DNA from: an uncultured Bacilli bacterium
GTDB lineage: Bacteria > Bacillota_I > Bacilli_A > RF39 > UBA660
NCBI GenBank assembly: GCA_947632355.1
Contig: CANROY010000003.1
Location: 1 to 47,034, forward strand
Direction of reading: 5' to 3'
DNA length: 47,034 bases
Position 1 is the first letter of the stretch. Every line of letters starts with the position of its first letter. Below, piece by piece: positions 1 to 7,876 of the stretch. Under the pieces are notes generated by a model. It had not been told where the DNA came from, made no database searches, and worked only from the letters and a program-made list of their open reading frames with translations. The position numbers and the translations under genes were made by a program.

Positions 1-2
1 GG

Positions 3-1172
3 TATAACTATGAAAAGAAGGAATGGGCAAATGCAGTTATACTAGTAGATAATGAGAAAGCAAAGACATTAAAAGCAAATGACGTTATAAAGGAAGAAGA
101 AATCGAAAGTTATTTTGTATGGATACCAAAATATAGATATAAAATTTTCGATATGGGACATTATGAAAATGCCAATGGCCAATTAGATGAAACAAAACAA
201 AACAAAGCCATAGAAATAGAGTTTGGATTAAAGAATACAATAGATGATGCAACGAATGAAAATTACAAACAATGTGCAACACCAAACGCTAGTGGAGCAG
301 ATGGTCAATGTCATGAAGGAGATTGGATGACGCATCCTGCGTTTACAGCGTTTGAAAACTCAAAAGGCTTTTGGGTAGGCAAGTTTGAAACAGGTTATAA
401 TCAAAACAATGAAGAAAATCAAAAAACAATTACTGTTGATAATAGTTGGACTGAACCAAATGCACAAAAAGATGAAAATGCACCAACAAAAGTAATCATC
501 AAGCCAAATGTATATAGTTGGAGAAATATAACAGTAGGAAATATGTTTAAAACAAGTTATTCCTATCAAAGAGATTTAGATAGTCATATGATGAAGAATA
601 CAGAATGGGGAGCTGTTGCTTATCTTACTCAAAGTATTTATGGAAGATGTACAAGTAATATTTCTTGCTATGAAGTAGAAATAAATGCAAACCCTTCTTA
701 TATAACGGGAAATTCAAATGCAAATATATCCTATATAGATTCCAAATCAGTAGCTTCAAGTACAACAAATAATTATAGTGGAATTTATGATATGAGTGGT
801 GGTTCATGGGAATATGTAATGGGATATATAAATGGAAAAGTAGGTAGTAGCGGATTAACAGAGGTAAATGAACTGAAAGATGCAAATACCAAATATTTTG
901 ATATATATACAAATCAAAATGAATACGAATATAATAAAAGAATTCTAGGAGATGCAACAGGAGAACTTGGACCATTTCCATCGCGTGGAATGAGTTCTTA
1001 TTTTGGAGATTTCGGTTGGTTTGTTTATTCTAGTGAACCATGGTTCTTACGTGGTGGTTATCGCGGGGACAGTTCTAAAGCTGGTTTGTTCGCATCTGCT
1101 CGTAATACGGGTAATGCATTAGATCATAGTAATTTCCGTATTGTCTTAACTCCAACGAATAATGCTTTATGA
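3..1172 (+). CDS. C-terminal part of a DGR-target-like surface protein (lectin/FGE-like fold), cut by window start
   Basis: The reading frame is open from base 3 and the true start lies upstream; 389 residues are visible. They align along their length with the C-terminal half of the protein at 21090-23118: the shared blocks include WANAVILVDN, ESYFVWIPKY, GDWMTHPAF, IIKPNVYSWRNITVGN, SHMMKNTEWGAVAYL and MSGGSWEYVMGY. This is the formylglycine-enzyme-like/C-type-lectin domain often used as a scaffold by DGRs. The end (about 1012-1160) corresponds to the variable repeat of the second copy (WF..SS.PWF.RGG...AG.FA..R.TG) but differs from the TR at 23294-23428 at many non-adenine bases, and lacks the post-VR hairpin. 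It is probably a relic target or the target of another template. ATGA overlap couples it to the XRE gene downstream. The role (ligand binding at the cell surface) is inferred. Confidence 0.8.
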   Translation, partial: YNYEKKEWANAVILVDNEKAKTLKANDVIKEEEIESYFVWIPKYRYKIFDMGHYENANGQLDETKQNKAIEIEFGLKNTIDDATNENYKQCATPNASGADGQCHEGDWMTHPAFTAFENSKGFWVGKFETGYNQNNEENQKTITVDNSWTEPNAQKDENAPTKVIIKPNVYSWRNITVGNMFKTSYSYQRDLDSHMMKNTEWGAVAYLTQSIYGRCTSNISCYEVEINANPSYITGNSNANISYIDSKSVASSTTNNYSGIYDMSGGSWEYVMGYINGKVGSSGLTEVNELKDANTKYFDIYTNQNEYEYNKRILGDATGELGPFPSRGMSSYFGDFGWFVYSSEPWFLRGGYRGDSSKAGLFASARNTGNALDHSNFRIVLTPTNNAL

Positions 1173-1384
1173 TAGATTTGAAGGTATTAAGAAAATCTTG
1201 TGGTTTTACTCAAACTGAACTAGCAAAAAAATTAGGAATAACGCAACAACAGTATTCCAGATATGAAAATTACAAAATGAAAATTAAATTAGATACGTTC
1301 TTAAAAATAGTAGAAATTTGTAATTGTAAAATAGAAATAATAAAAAAAAATGAAAGTTTACAAACAAATAAAAGAAGTGTATAA
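1169..1384 (+). CDS. XRE-family helix-turn-helix regulator, companion of target-like gene
   Basis: A 71-residue Cro/CI-type HTH protein: residues about 5-55 hold the five-helix XRE pattern (GFTQTELAKKLGITQQQYSRYE). Its ATG overlaps the TGA of the preceding gene (ATGA), so it is translationally coupled to the target-like protein. It is clearly paralogous to the XRE gene at 23651-23839 in the DGR; both have the core KSCGFTQ.ELAKKLG.TQQQYSRYE and both lie just downstream of a lectin-domain target gene. It has no effector domain and may control the locus; its operator is not identified. Confidence 0.85.
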   Translation: MIDLKVLRKSCGFTQTELAKKLGITQQQYSRYENYKMKIKLDTFLKIVEICNCKIEIIKKNESLQTNKRSV

Positions 1385-1403
1385 TACATAATAGGTGAAG
1401 CGT

Positions 1404-1796
1404 ATGTTTGCAGATACAACATTTAAAAAATTTACGATAGCCGAAAAGGATAAATTAGTGGGAAAACTAGAAATTAATGATAACTTAGTATCTAAACATC
1501 AATTTATTCGTCCGTTTATTCGTGAATTAAATAGTAAAATGATTACGAAAATTGGAAATCGTGATTATGAAAAATTAAATACTTATATTATTAATTGTAT
1601 GAAAGATTATTATAGTCGCCTTACAAATAATACATCGATTTCTGAACAACAAATGATGCTTTCTACTTATAAACACTTATACGAAATGTGGACGGATTTA
1701 CATAACTATAAAAGAACAAATAATATTGTAGAAATGGATAAAACGTATGATTTATTTTCATATGAATTATATGTTTTAGGATATAATGAATTTTGA
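1404..1796 (+). CDS. hypothetical protein, 130 aa
   Basis: I do not recognise the family. The protein is soluble, charged and mostly helical by composition, with no signal peptide, membrane segment or cysteine cluster. ATG at 1404 is preferred over the in-frame GTG at 1395 because AGGTGA at 1394-1399 is then properly spaced. It follows the XRE gene by about 20 bp and could be in the same transcript, which ends at the strong terminator directly after its stop codon. Nothing in the sequence gives a function. Confidence 0.7.
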   Translation: MFADTTFKKFTIAEKDKLVGKLEINDNLVSKHQFIRPFIRELNSKMITKIGNRDYEKLNTYIINCMKDYYSRLTNNTSISEQQMMLSTYKHLYEMWTDLHNYKRTNNIVEMDKTYDLFSYELYVLGYNEF

Positions 1797-1829
1797 AAAA
1801 AGGATTGTTAAAAAGCAATCTTTTTTTGT
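1797..1829 (+). terminator. intrinsic terminator after the 1404 gene
   Basis: A stem of about ten pairs with one mismatch (AAAAGGATTG / CAATCTTTTT) is followed by a run of seven T. It closes the target-like/XRE/hypothetical transcript. Confidence 0.8.
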
Positions 1830-1865
1830 TTTGCAAGAAACTTTTGTCAAGTTGTGTCAAAACGC

Positions 1866-1893
1866 TTGAAATTAAAAGTTTTTACTCTATAAT
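1866..1893 (+). promoter_or_regulatory. sigma-A promoter of the small hydrophobic peptide
   Basis: TTGAAA (1866-1871), a 16-bp spacer and a perfect TATAAT (1888-1893). Transcription would start near 1900, so that the heptamer GTTACCG (1902-1908) lies at the extreme 5' end of the mRNA. Confidence 0.7.
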
Positions 1894-1998
1894 AACCCAC
1901 CGTTACCGAGAAAGGGTGGCGTTTTACTATCCATTTTTCTATCTTCCTTATTAGGGGATCATTTTGGTTTTTGAAAGGGAAAGAAGGAGTGAGTAGTT

Positions 1999-2085
1999 AT
2001 GAACAAAGAAAGTTTACATTTATGTATACTAGTTCTTCTAGTAATTATAATTATATTATTCGTAATTATATTACGTTTAATTTAA
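1999..2085 (+). CDS. 28-aa single-membrane-segment peptide, probable type I toxin
   Basis: A good ribosome site (AAGGAGTGAG, 1983-1992) precedes ATG at 1999. The peptide has a short polar start (MNKESLHLC) and then about 19 almost purely Ile/Leu/Val residues, ending RLI. Size and composition match the small membrane toxins of type I toxin-antitoxin loci (TxpA/BsrG/Fst-like in general character); the sequence is not clearly a member of a named family. The gene has its own consensus promoter about 100 bp upstream and faces a convergent antisense transcription unit whose terminator abuts its 3' end. The 5' heptamer GTTACCG is complementary to CGGTAAC at 2156-2162, which would allow the long-range 5'-3' pairing typical of such mRNAs. 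Toxicity is inferred. Confidence 0.65.
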   Translation: MNKESLHLCILVLLVIIIILFVIILRLI

Positions 2086-2086
2086 C

Positions 2087-2168
2087 TAAAAAACGTCATA
2101 CCAAAGCATTTTATGTAATGGTATAACGCCCCATTTTGTGAGCGTTACCTAATCCCGGTAACACTTAC
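2087..2168 (-). ncRNA. probable antisense antitoxin RNA of the type I module
   Basis: On the minus strand a consensus promoter (2203-2175) would start an RNA near 2168. It runs towards the toxin gene and ends at an intrinsic terminator: an 11-pair stem (minus-strand arms at 2129-2119 and 2103-2093, two wobbles) followed by TTTTT. The RNA is about 80 nt and is complementary to the 3' untranslated part of the toxin mRNA, including CGGTAAC at 2156-2162. This convergent 3'-overlap arrangement is the one used by Bacillus txpA/ratA and bsrG/SR4. Expression is not shown by sequence alone. Confidence 0.6.
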
Positions 2169-2174
2169 ATTTTG

Positions 2175-2203
2175 ATTATATAAAAATTTTAAATAGATAG
2201 CAA
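2175..2203 (-). promoter_or_regulatory. promoter of the antisense RNA
   Basis: Read on the minus strand: TTGCTA (2203-2198), a 17-bp spacer and a perfect TATAAT (2180-2175). Confidence 0.65.
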
Positions 2204-2260
2204 GATGAAAAGATAAAATGTTTTTAATGGATATGATATAATAGGATAAAGAGGTATAGT

Positions 2261-3232
2261 ATGGATTTTAAATTTTATGTTGATGCAAAGTATTTATTAT
2301 TAAAAATGATTAGTAATAGGGGAAACTTGTTAGAATTAGAACAATGGAAAAAAAGTGTTGTTTCAAATCTTTTAGACAAAACAACTATTGAAGAAATTGA
2401 AAAAAATAAAGAAACGATTGAAGAATTTTTTATGTCTCCTTTCTTTAAAGAATTTGTGAAACAAAATGATTTGGATTCTAAAATGAATTTCTTTTTACAG
2501 GATACCTTATTTTGTAAATATTACAATGAAACATTAAATTACAAAAATCTAATGGAAGAAGCTTGGCAAAAAGAAAAAGAGAAAATAAAGAGTTGGCTGC
2601 GAGAAAAAATAAGATTAAATACTTTTAAAGATACTACAAATGTGTTTGTAACGCATCCTTATTTGAATATGGGAAAATGTGTTAATCATGAAACCATCTT
2701 TTTTGGCCATTGGAAAGGCCTAAAAGATACAAATTATAATCTTACGTATTTATACCACGAAGAACTTCATCGATTGTTACCTAATGAAAATTATATGCCT
2801 CCTGCTATGAAACTTTATTACACAAATGATAAAAAAATATCGAATCAAACACTTTGGAAAATGTTAAATAAAACCATTGAAGATTATTCTAAAATTTATG
2901 ATTTTGAATTTGATATCATTCATGCGGTTATTGAATTAATTACAGATAATGAATTATATACATTGTTAAATAACACTTCCAAATACGAAGAAGGTCATAT
3001 GCATTTAGTTCAATATAAAAAATGGATATTACCTTATTGGTTTTATTACTTAGGATTATCTTCTATGGAAATTCAAAAACGAACCTTTAATTCTAATGTA
3101 AAAGAATGTATAGAATTAGAGAAAAGTGATACAGAAACGATTGAAAATTTTATTCAATTTCTAATTGAAAAATCAGATATTAGAGAAAAAGCAGGAATAC
3201 CAAATTTAACAGATGCTAATTTAAAAAGATAA
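2261..3232 (+). CDS. putative HExxH zinc-peptidase-like protein, family unknown
   Basis: A 323-residue cytoplasmic protein with no signal peptide. The recognisable feature is HEELH at residues 166-170 in YLYHEELHRLLP, the zinc-binding core of zincins; further acidic residues follow in IHAVIELITDNELY and could supply a third ligand. The first ~130 residues are charged and helical. ATG 2261 has an AGAGG site, and an extended -10 (TGATATAAT, 2234-2242) lies just upstream, so it probably starts its own transcript. I do not recognise the family; protease activity rests only on the motif. Confidence 0.6.
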   Translation: MDFKFYVDAKYLLLKMISNRGNLLELEQWKKSVVSNLLDKTTIEEIEKNKETIEEFFMSPFFKEFVKQNDLDSKMNFFLQDTLFCKYYNETLNYKNLMEEAWQKEKEKIKSWLREKIRLNTFKDTTNVFVTHPYLNMGKCVNHETIFFGHWKGLKDTNYNLTYLYHEELHRLLPNENYMPPAMKLYYTNDKKISNQTLWKMLNKTIEDYSKIYDFEFDIIHAVIELITDNELYTLLNNTSKYEEGHMHLVQYKKWILPYWFYYLGLSSMEIQKRTFNSNVKECIELEKSDTETIENFIQFLIEKSDIREKAGIPNLTDANLKR

Positions 3233-3291
3233 CAAAGTATTTATTGAGTTTTATCTTTCGTTTTGCTAAAATACTTTTAGGTGACTACAAG

Positions 3292-5484
3292 ATGGAAACA
3301 ATTAAAGGCAAAATAAGACAAACGATTTATAAAAACGATAATGGTTTTTTTGTGGGAACCTTTCGTGTTAAAGAAGCAAAATCTGAAAATATGGAAGAGT
3401 TTGTCAATAAAACCATTACAATTAGTGGTACCATTCTAGAACCAAACGATGAAGAAACCTATATTTTAACAGGAGAATACATAAGACATGAACGATATGG
3501 ATATCAATATAAAATAACTAATTATGAGAAAGAGGAATTAACCAGTCGCGATGCGGTTATTGAATTTTTATCAAGTTCTCTAATTCCAGGATGTGGAGAA
3601 AGAACAGCACGTAAAATTGTTGATACTTTAGGGGAAAAAGCTATTGATTTGATTAAAGAAAATATAAATAATTTATATTTAGTACCAAATATGACCGAGA
3701 AAAGAGCAAATACGATTTATGCCTCTATTCTAGCCCATGCATCCAGTGATGATGCCATTATCGAACTGAAAAGTTATGGCTTTTCTATTGGGGATGCTAC
3801 AAAAATTATTAAAAAGTACAAAGAAAAAACATTAGATTATTTACACGAGAATTTATATTTGTTTAAGAAAATTATTGATTTTAATAAACTAGACTATATC
3901 TATACGAAACATTTTGATAGCAATAGTCTAGTACGTAAAAAAGAATGTATTTTAGAAGCCATGCGTAGAATTAGTGATACCGTTGGTGATATTTACTATA
4001 ATCGTGAAGATATTTATGATAGTTTAAAAAAATATTTTGGACTTGTGCTCGATAGTGAAGAATTTACAGAATTATTAAATACGTTATTTCAAGAAAATTT
4101 GATTGTGATTGAGCAGGATCGCTATTATTTAAAAGAGTATTATGTGATGGAATATGATATTGCTAAGAATTTACAAATGATTCAAAATTTACCAAAAAAA
4201 GAATTAAAAGACTTCGATAAACGTATTGCTTCATTAGAAGAAAGTATTGGGGTTACATATAATCTAGAGCAAAAAAAAGCAATTAAAAATGCTTTAGAAA
4301 ATCGTATCAGTATTATATCGGGAGGACCTGGAACAGGAAAAACAACAATTATTAATGCCATTACGAGACTCTATATTGAAATAAATCAATTATCTCCTAT
4401 TGATATTTTTACGAATATTGCTCTTTTAGCACCTACAGGTAGGGCGAGTAAGAAGTTAGCTGAATCGACAACCCTTCCTGCTATGACCATTCATCGCTAT
4501 TTAAAATGGAATAAAGATACCAATGAATTTTCAATTAATGAGTGGTGTAAAACGACCCACAAACTCATTATTGTGGATGAAACGAGTATGATTGATACCT
4601 ATTTATTTGATTCATTATTAAAAGGAATCGAAAGTAATATTCAACTTGTTTTAGTCGGAGATACTTTCCAACTTCCAAGTGTGGGAGCAGGACTTATCTT
4701 AAATGATTTAGTAGCATCTGAGTTATTTTCTTATAATCCCCTTGAAAAAATCTATCGCCAAAGTGAAAACTCTTATATTGCAGATTTTGCTAAAGAGATT
4801 AAAGAACATAATTTAAGTCCAACGTTTATGGAGAAAAAAGATGACTATAACTTCTTTGCAGTTGATTCACACTCTATTAATAAAATGATAAAAGAAATTT
4901 GTACCAAAAGTATGGAAAAAGGCTTAAAAGTGGATGATTTACAAATTCTTGCTCCAATGTATAAAGGGGAAAACGGAATTGATAATTTAAATTTAACATT
5001 ACAAGAACTGTTTAATCCACCAAGTGAAAATTTAAAAGAAATAAAATTAGGAGATGTCATCTATCGCGAAGGAGATAAAGTTTTACAACTGGTAAATAAT
5101 CCAGATTGTAACGTTTATAATGGAGATATCGGCTATATTGTAAGTATTGAAGTCAAATTCCAACCACGAAGAAAAGAAATTATCACAATTGATTTTGATG
5201 GCAGTTATGTTGAATACACCAAAGAAGACTTACATATGATTAAACACGCCTATGCGATTACAATTCATAAAAGTCAAGGAAGTGAATTTCCGCACGTTAT
5301 TTTACCGATTAGTAAAAACTATTATAAAATGCTTTATAACAAACTTATTTATACAGGTGTATCTCGTGCGAAAAAAAGTTTAGTTTTAATTGGAGAAAAG
5401 AACGCTTTACTAATGGCAATTAACAACGATTATAGTAGTGATCGAAAAACAACTTTGAAAGATGTTTTATTGCATAATCTATAA
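3292..5484 (+). CDS. recD2: RecD2-type (RecD/TraA) DNA helicase
   Basis: A superfamily 1B helicase, 5'-3', acting in DNA repair without RecBC. An N-terminal OB/HhH region (residues ~1-250, with PGCGERTARKIV) is followed by the ATPase core: Walker A GGPGTGKTT, Walker B IVDETSM, motif III GDTFQLPSVGAG and the UvrD-C-like motifs AITIHKSQGSEF and YTGVSRAKK. Length (730 aa) is normal. ATG 3292 is chosen over the upstream in-frame TTG 3244 because AGGTG lies at 3280 and the typical IKGKI start of the family follows. It lies 59 bp after the HExxH gene. Confidence 0.95.
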   Translation: METIKGKIRQTIYKNDNGFFVGTFRVKEAKSENMEEFVNKTITISGTILEPNDEETYILTGEYIRHERYGYQYKITNYEKEELTSRDAVIEFLSSSLIPGCGERTARKIVDTLGEKAIDLIKENINNLYLVPNMTEKRANTIYASILAHASSDDAIIELKSYGFSIGDATKIIKKYKEKTLDYLHENLYLFKKIIDFNKLDYIYTKHFDSNSLVRKKECILEAMRRISDTVGDIYYNREDIYDSLKKYFGLVLDSEEFTELLNTLFQENLIVIEQDRYYLKEYYVMEYDIAKNLQMIQNLPKKELKDFDKRIASLEESIGVTYNLEQKKAIKNALENRISIISGGPGTGKTTIINAITRLYIEINQLSPIDIFTNIALLAPTGRASKKLAESTTLPAMTIHRYLKWNKDTNEFSINEWCKTTHKLIIVDETSMIDTYLFDSLLKGIESNIQLVLVGDTFQLPSVGAGLILNDLVASELFSYNPLEKIYRQSENSYIADFAKEIKEHNLSPTFMEKKDDYNFFAVDSHSINKMIKEICTKSMEKGLKVDDLQILAPMYKGENGIDNLNLTLQELFNPPSENLKEIKLGDVIYREGDKVLQLVNNPDCNVYNGDIGYIVSIEVKFQPRRKEIITIDFDGSYVEYTKEDLHMIKHAYAITIHKSQGSEFPHVILPISKNYYKMLYNKLIYTGVSRAKKSLVLIGEKNALLMAINNDYSSDRKTTLKDVLLHNL

Positions 5485-5521
5485 CTTATTTATCCATACT
5501 AGTACTAAGGATGTGAAAAAT

Positions 5522-5674
5522 ATGAAAAAAATGATGATAGCATCAGGTATTGGTATGGCTTGTGGAGCAGGTATGGTTGCTTATTTACTAACCAACAAGA
5601 ATACAAAGAAGAATGCTGATAAGTTACTCAATACTATGATGGAAGAAGCAAACGATAAAATGAAAAAAATGTAA
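5522..5674 (+). CDS. small YtxH-like membrane protein, 50 aa
   Basis: A short protein with one glycine-rich membrane segment (residues ~5-24, ASGIGMACGAGMVAYLL) followed by a basic and then acidic helical tail ending KMKKM. It starts at ATG 5522, not at the in-frame upstream start at 5462 inside recD2; AAGGATG lies just upstream. It follows recD2 closely and ends at an intrinsic terminator. The architecture is YtxH-like; no function can be assigned. Confidence 0.65.
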   Translation: MKKMMIASGIGMACGAGMVAYLLTNKNTKKNADKLLNTMMEEANDKMKKM

Positions 5675-5675
5675 G

Positions 5676-5697
5676 AATACCTAAAATAGGTATTTTT
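5676..5697 (+). terminator. intrinsic terminator
   Basis: AATACCT / AGGTATT stem with a short A-rich loop and a TTTTTATTT tail, one base after the preceding stop codon. Confidence 0.75.
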
Positions 5698-5815
5698 ATT
5701 TGAAAAAATAAAAGAAATTTACGTTGTAAATAATTAGTAGAGGGGTTATTTTTATTTCCTATTTCACGTATTGCTATTTACTAAACAATGTACTACAATG
5801 TATTTAGAAAGGGTG

Positions 5816-6097
5816 ATGAACATAGCTATTATAAGTGTTCGGGTTGATAAAGAAGATAAGAAAGGTTTTGAAAACTTCTGTAATAAGATTGGTGTTGATG
5901 TTTCAACAGCCATTAATCTATTCATAAAAAATGTTTTAAAAGAACAAAAATTACCTTTTGAAATTAAAGTACAAAGTTTTGAAGATTATGTTTATGAAAA
6001 ATTAAAAGAAGTAGAAGATCGTATGGAAAGAGGAGAAGAAAAATTCTATATGATAGAAGAAGTTTTTGAAGAATTAAAAAATCAATTTGATAAATAA
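5816..6097 (+). CDS. RelB/DinJ-family antitoxin-like protein
   Basis: A 93-residue protein with the ribbon-helix-helix start of DinJ/RelB antitoxins (ISVRVDKEDKKGFENFCNKI, then GVDVSTAINLFIKN) and an acidic, helical C-terminal tail suited to binding a RelE/YafQ-type toxin. No such toxin gene follows, so it is an orphan here. The start is uncertain: ATG 5816 fits the family, but the AGAAAGG site is very close to it, and in-frame starts exist at 5798 and 5771. A terminator follows at 6112. Confidence 0.75.
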   Translation: MNIAIISVRVDKEDKKGFENFCNKIGVDVSTAINLFIKNVLKEQKLPFEIKVQSFEDYVYEKLKEVEDRMERGEEKFYMIEEVFEELKNQFDK

Positions 6098-6111
6098 TTA
6101 ATACCAAAATA

Positions 6112-6136
6112 AAAGTGCTTAATTAGCATTTTTTAT
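6112..6136 (+). terminator. intrinsic terminator
   Basis: AAAAGTGCT / AGCATTTTT stem (one G.U pair), AATT loop and T-run, 15 bp after the antitoxin gene. Confidence 0.7.
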
Positions 6137-6264
6137 TTGCTATATAAGATAATATATTTTATAATTTTATTTAAGGAAACTATTTAGGGAATATTTTTTA
6201 ATACTATAAAAGAAAGGTTTATAAAATTGCTTATTGGTTGGCAATAGTATAAAAAATAGAGAAT

Positions 6265-6798
6265 ATGTTTAGGTTCAATTATAAAATAAAAAATAATAAC
6301 TTTTTAAATAAGAAAAAAGAATGGCTAAAAAATGCTACTCCTGGTAAAGGCAAAGTAATAAAAAGAAAATTTTATGTAGATAAAAACGGAAATAAATATG
6401 TTATTGATGGTAAAAAGGTTATATTTGACCCTAGTCAAGATGAAATGAATACAGCAAATTTTATTCTTCAAACATTTGGTGGCACTATTTATATAAATCC
6501 TAGAATAAATATTCCTGAAAATATTGAAAGTAGTGATTATTTATGGAAAAATCAATATTGGGATAAAAAATGTATAAATGAAAACGCTAGTAGTAAAATT
6601 AGAGCAGTGGATAATGCATTAAAAAAGCACAAAAATCAAACTGATTATATTATATTAGATATTACAAATAGTAAAATTAAAAAAAGGATATTGCTGTATC
6701 AAACAAAAAAAATATTTTCTACAAAAGGTAGAGAATGGGTTAAGGGTATTATGTTAATTAAAAATAATCGTGTTATTGCTATTTATCTTAGAAAATAA
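6265..6798 (+). CDS. putative CdiA C-terminal/phage-type toxin nuclease domain protein
   Basis: A 177-residue basic protein. The block from PGKGKVIKRKFYVDKNG through NTANFILQTFGG, DYLW....WDKK and KNQTDYIILDI resembles the nuclease tail of contact-dependent-inhibition CdiA toxins and related domains found alone in Gram-positive mobile elements. The pattern is helix, strand, D/E-x-K-like strand, then the helix with KKHKNQ and the strand DYIILDI. The carrier part of such toxins is absent. The ribosome site is poor and no immunity gene can be recognised next to it; the ORF could be a decayed remnant. Function is inferred from motif shape only. Confidence 0.5.
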   Translation: MFRFNYKIKNNNFLNKKKEWLKNATPGKGKVIKRKFYVDKNGNKYVIDGKKVIFDPSQDEMNTANFILQTFGGTIYINPRINIPENIESSDYLWKNQYWDKKCINENASSKIRAVDNALKKHKNQTDYIILDITNSKIKKRILLYQTKKIFSTKGREWVKGIMLIKNNRVIAIYLRK

Positions 6799-7043
6799 AA
6801 AGAGGCTAACCCTCGCCCCAGCGGGCAAGGACTAACCTCAAATGTAATTACAATTACATTATAGTATATTTTATGCATAAAGTCAAATATTTATGCATTT
6901 AAATTTTTTGAAACTATTTTAAATCTATTTTAAAAATGGTAAAAATAGTAATACTAGGAATTAGTTTGTAAAGCGCCTTTTAAGGTGTTTTTATTTGCAT
7001 AATTTTTTTGAATAATTTATAATCGATATAAGAGGTGTAAAGT
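6799..7043. other. intergenic region with a perfect palindrome
   Basis: Directly after the nuclease gene lies an imperfect GC-richer hairpin (about 6800-6840, GAGG...CCTC). It is followed by a perfect 8-bp inverted repeat AATGTAAT-TACA-ATTACATT (6841-6860) and two copies of TTTATGCAT (about 6870-6900). This could be a terminator or an operator; no gene is visible. Confidence 0.4.
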
Positions 7044-7805
7044 ATGGAAGAAATATTTACTATCAATAGTAAAGCAAGTTTTGTTTTTAATGAAAGAAAT
7101 AAACATTGGACAATTACTTGTTATGATGCTAAAGGAAAAATTCTTTGGGGTAAGAATGTAGGACGCGAAGAAGGGAATAAACTTTTATTAGATTTTTGTT
7201 GTAAAAGTGTTGGATATATAAGTTGTAAAAGTCTTGTGGATACGGTTGCTATTTGTGATAGTGATGGTTGTGAATGTGGTTATGTACGTTGCCATAAAAA
7301 TAATAAAAATAGAATTGATAAAAAGGAAAATCTAGACGAATGGTTTTATACTCTTTTAATCGATACTCTTATTAAAATGGAAAAACGTATTACAATAAGA
7401 AAATATGTTATCGTAAGTAGTGATTTTTTGAACTTTTGTATTTATAATAATGAAGAAAATAGGATGGACGATTACTTAAATATGGAAGATGCTAGTGGTC
7501 ATGTACAAAATATTCTTGTTGGTTATCTTTTAGATTATATGAAAAAAGAAAAAATTACTTATGCAAGAGATTTAGGTAGAGAAATTGTTTTGAATCACAT
7601 ACATATGGACACTTTTAATATAATGTTTGCTAGTCAATTAATAAATGAAATTCATAAATTAATCAAAGCAACAGAAGAAAACTTGGTTAAGGAAAAGACT
7701 GAAAGTCATCGAAAATTTTTAAAATCGTCTTTAGGTCAAGAGTTATTAGGGACTCTAGAAGAAGATTCTATGAAATTAGCAAGAATAAAAAAAGAGGATG
7801 AATAA
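7044..7805 (+). CDS. hypothetical protein, paralogue of the next gene
   Basis: 253 residues, soluble. The first ~90 residues (NS.A.F.F.ER..HW...CYDAKGKI) match the start of the protein at 7877-8401. It has a cysteine-rich stretch at about residues 72-92 (ICDSDGCECGYVRC), which might bind metal. The tail is helical and charged. ATG 7044 has a good AGAGGTG site. Family and function unknown; the pair precedes mutS on the same strand. Confidence 0.65.
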   Translation: MEEIFTINSKASFVFNERNKHWTITCYDAKGKILWGKNVGREEGNKLLLDFCCKSVGYISCKSLVDTVAICDSDGCECGYVRCHKNNKNRIDKKENLDEWFYTLLIDTLIKMEKRITIRKYVIVSSDFLNFCIYNNEENRMDDYLNMEDASGHVQNILVGYLLDYMKKEKITYARDLGREIVLNHIHMDTFNIMFASQLINEIHKLIKATEENLVKEKTESHRKFLKSSLGQELLGTLEEDSMKLARIKKEDE

Positions 7806-7824
7806 AAAAAGAGTATATATATAT

Positions 7825-7852
7825 TTGACTTTACGAATGTGTAATGTATAAT
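7825..7852 (+). promoter_or_regulatory. sigma-A promoter within the apparent 5' end of the next gene
   Basis: TTGACT (7825-7830), a 16-bp spacer and a perfect TATAAT (7847-7852), preceded by a TA-repeat. The first in-frame ATG (7844) lies inside the -10 region, so translation must start downstream. Confidence 0.65.
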
Positions 7853-7876
7853 AGTGTTTCAAGAGGTGTTTTGGAA

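Noticed and set aside
85..285. Minus-strand open frames opposite the lectin-domain genes (also near 360-569, 625-981, 22109-22994)
   Set aside because: Hydrophobic, low-complexity translations antisense to a strongly conserved coding frame; no ribosome sites. They are by-products of AT-rich coding sequence.
2144..2162. GTTACC...GGTAAC hairpin as a toxin mRNA terminator
   Set aside because: Six pairs without a T-run; more likely a loop in the RNA pairing scheme of the type I module.
7813..7824. TA dinucleotide run as a second phase-variation site
   Set aside because: Short, and outside the -35/-10 spacer; no sign that length changes would alter expression.
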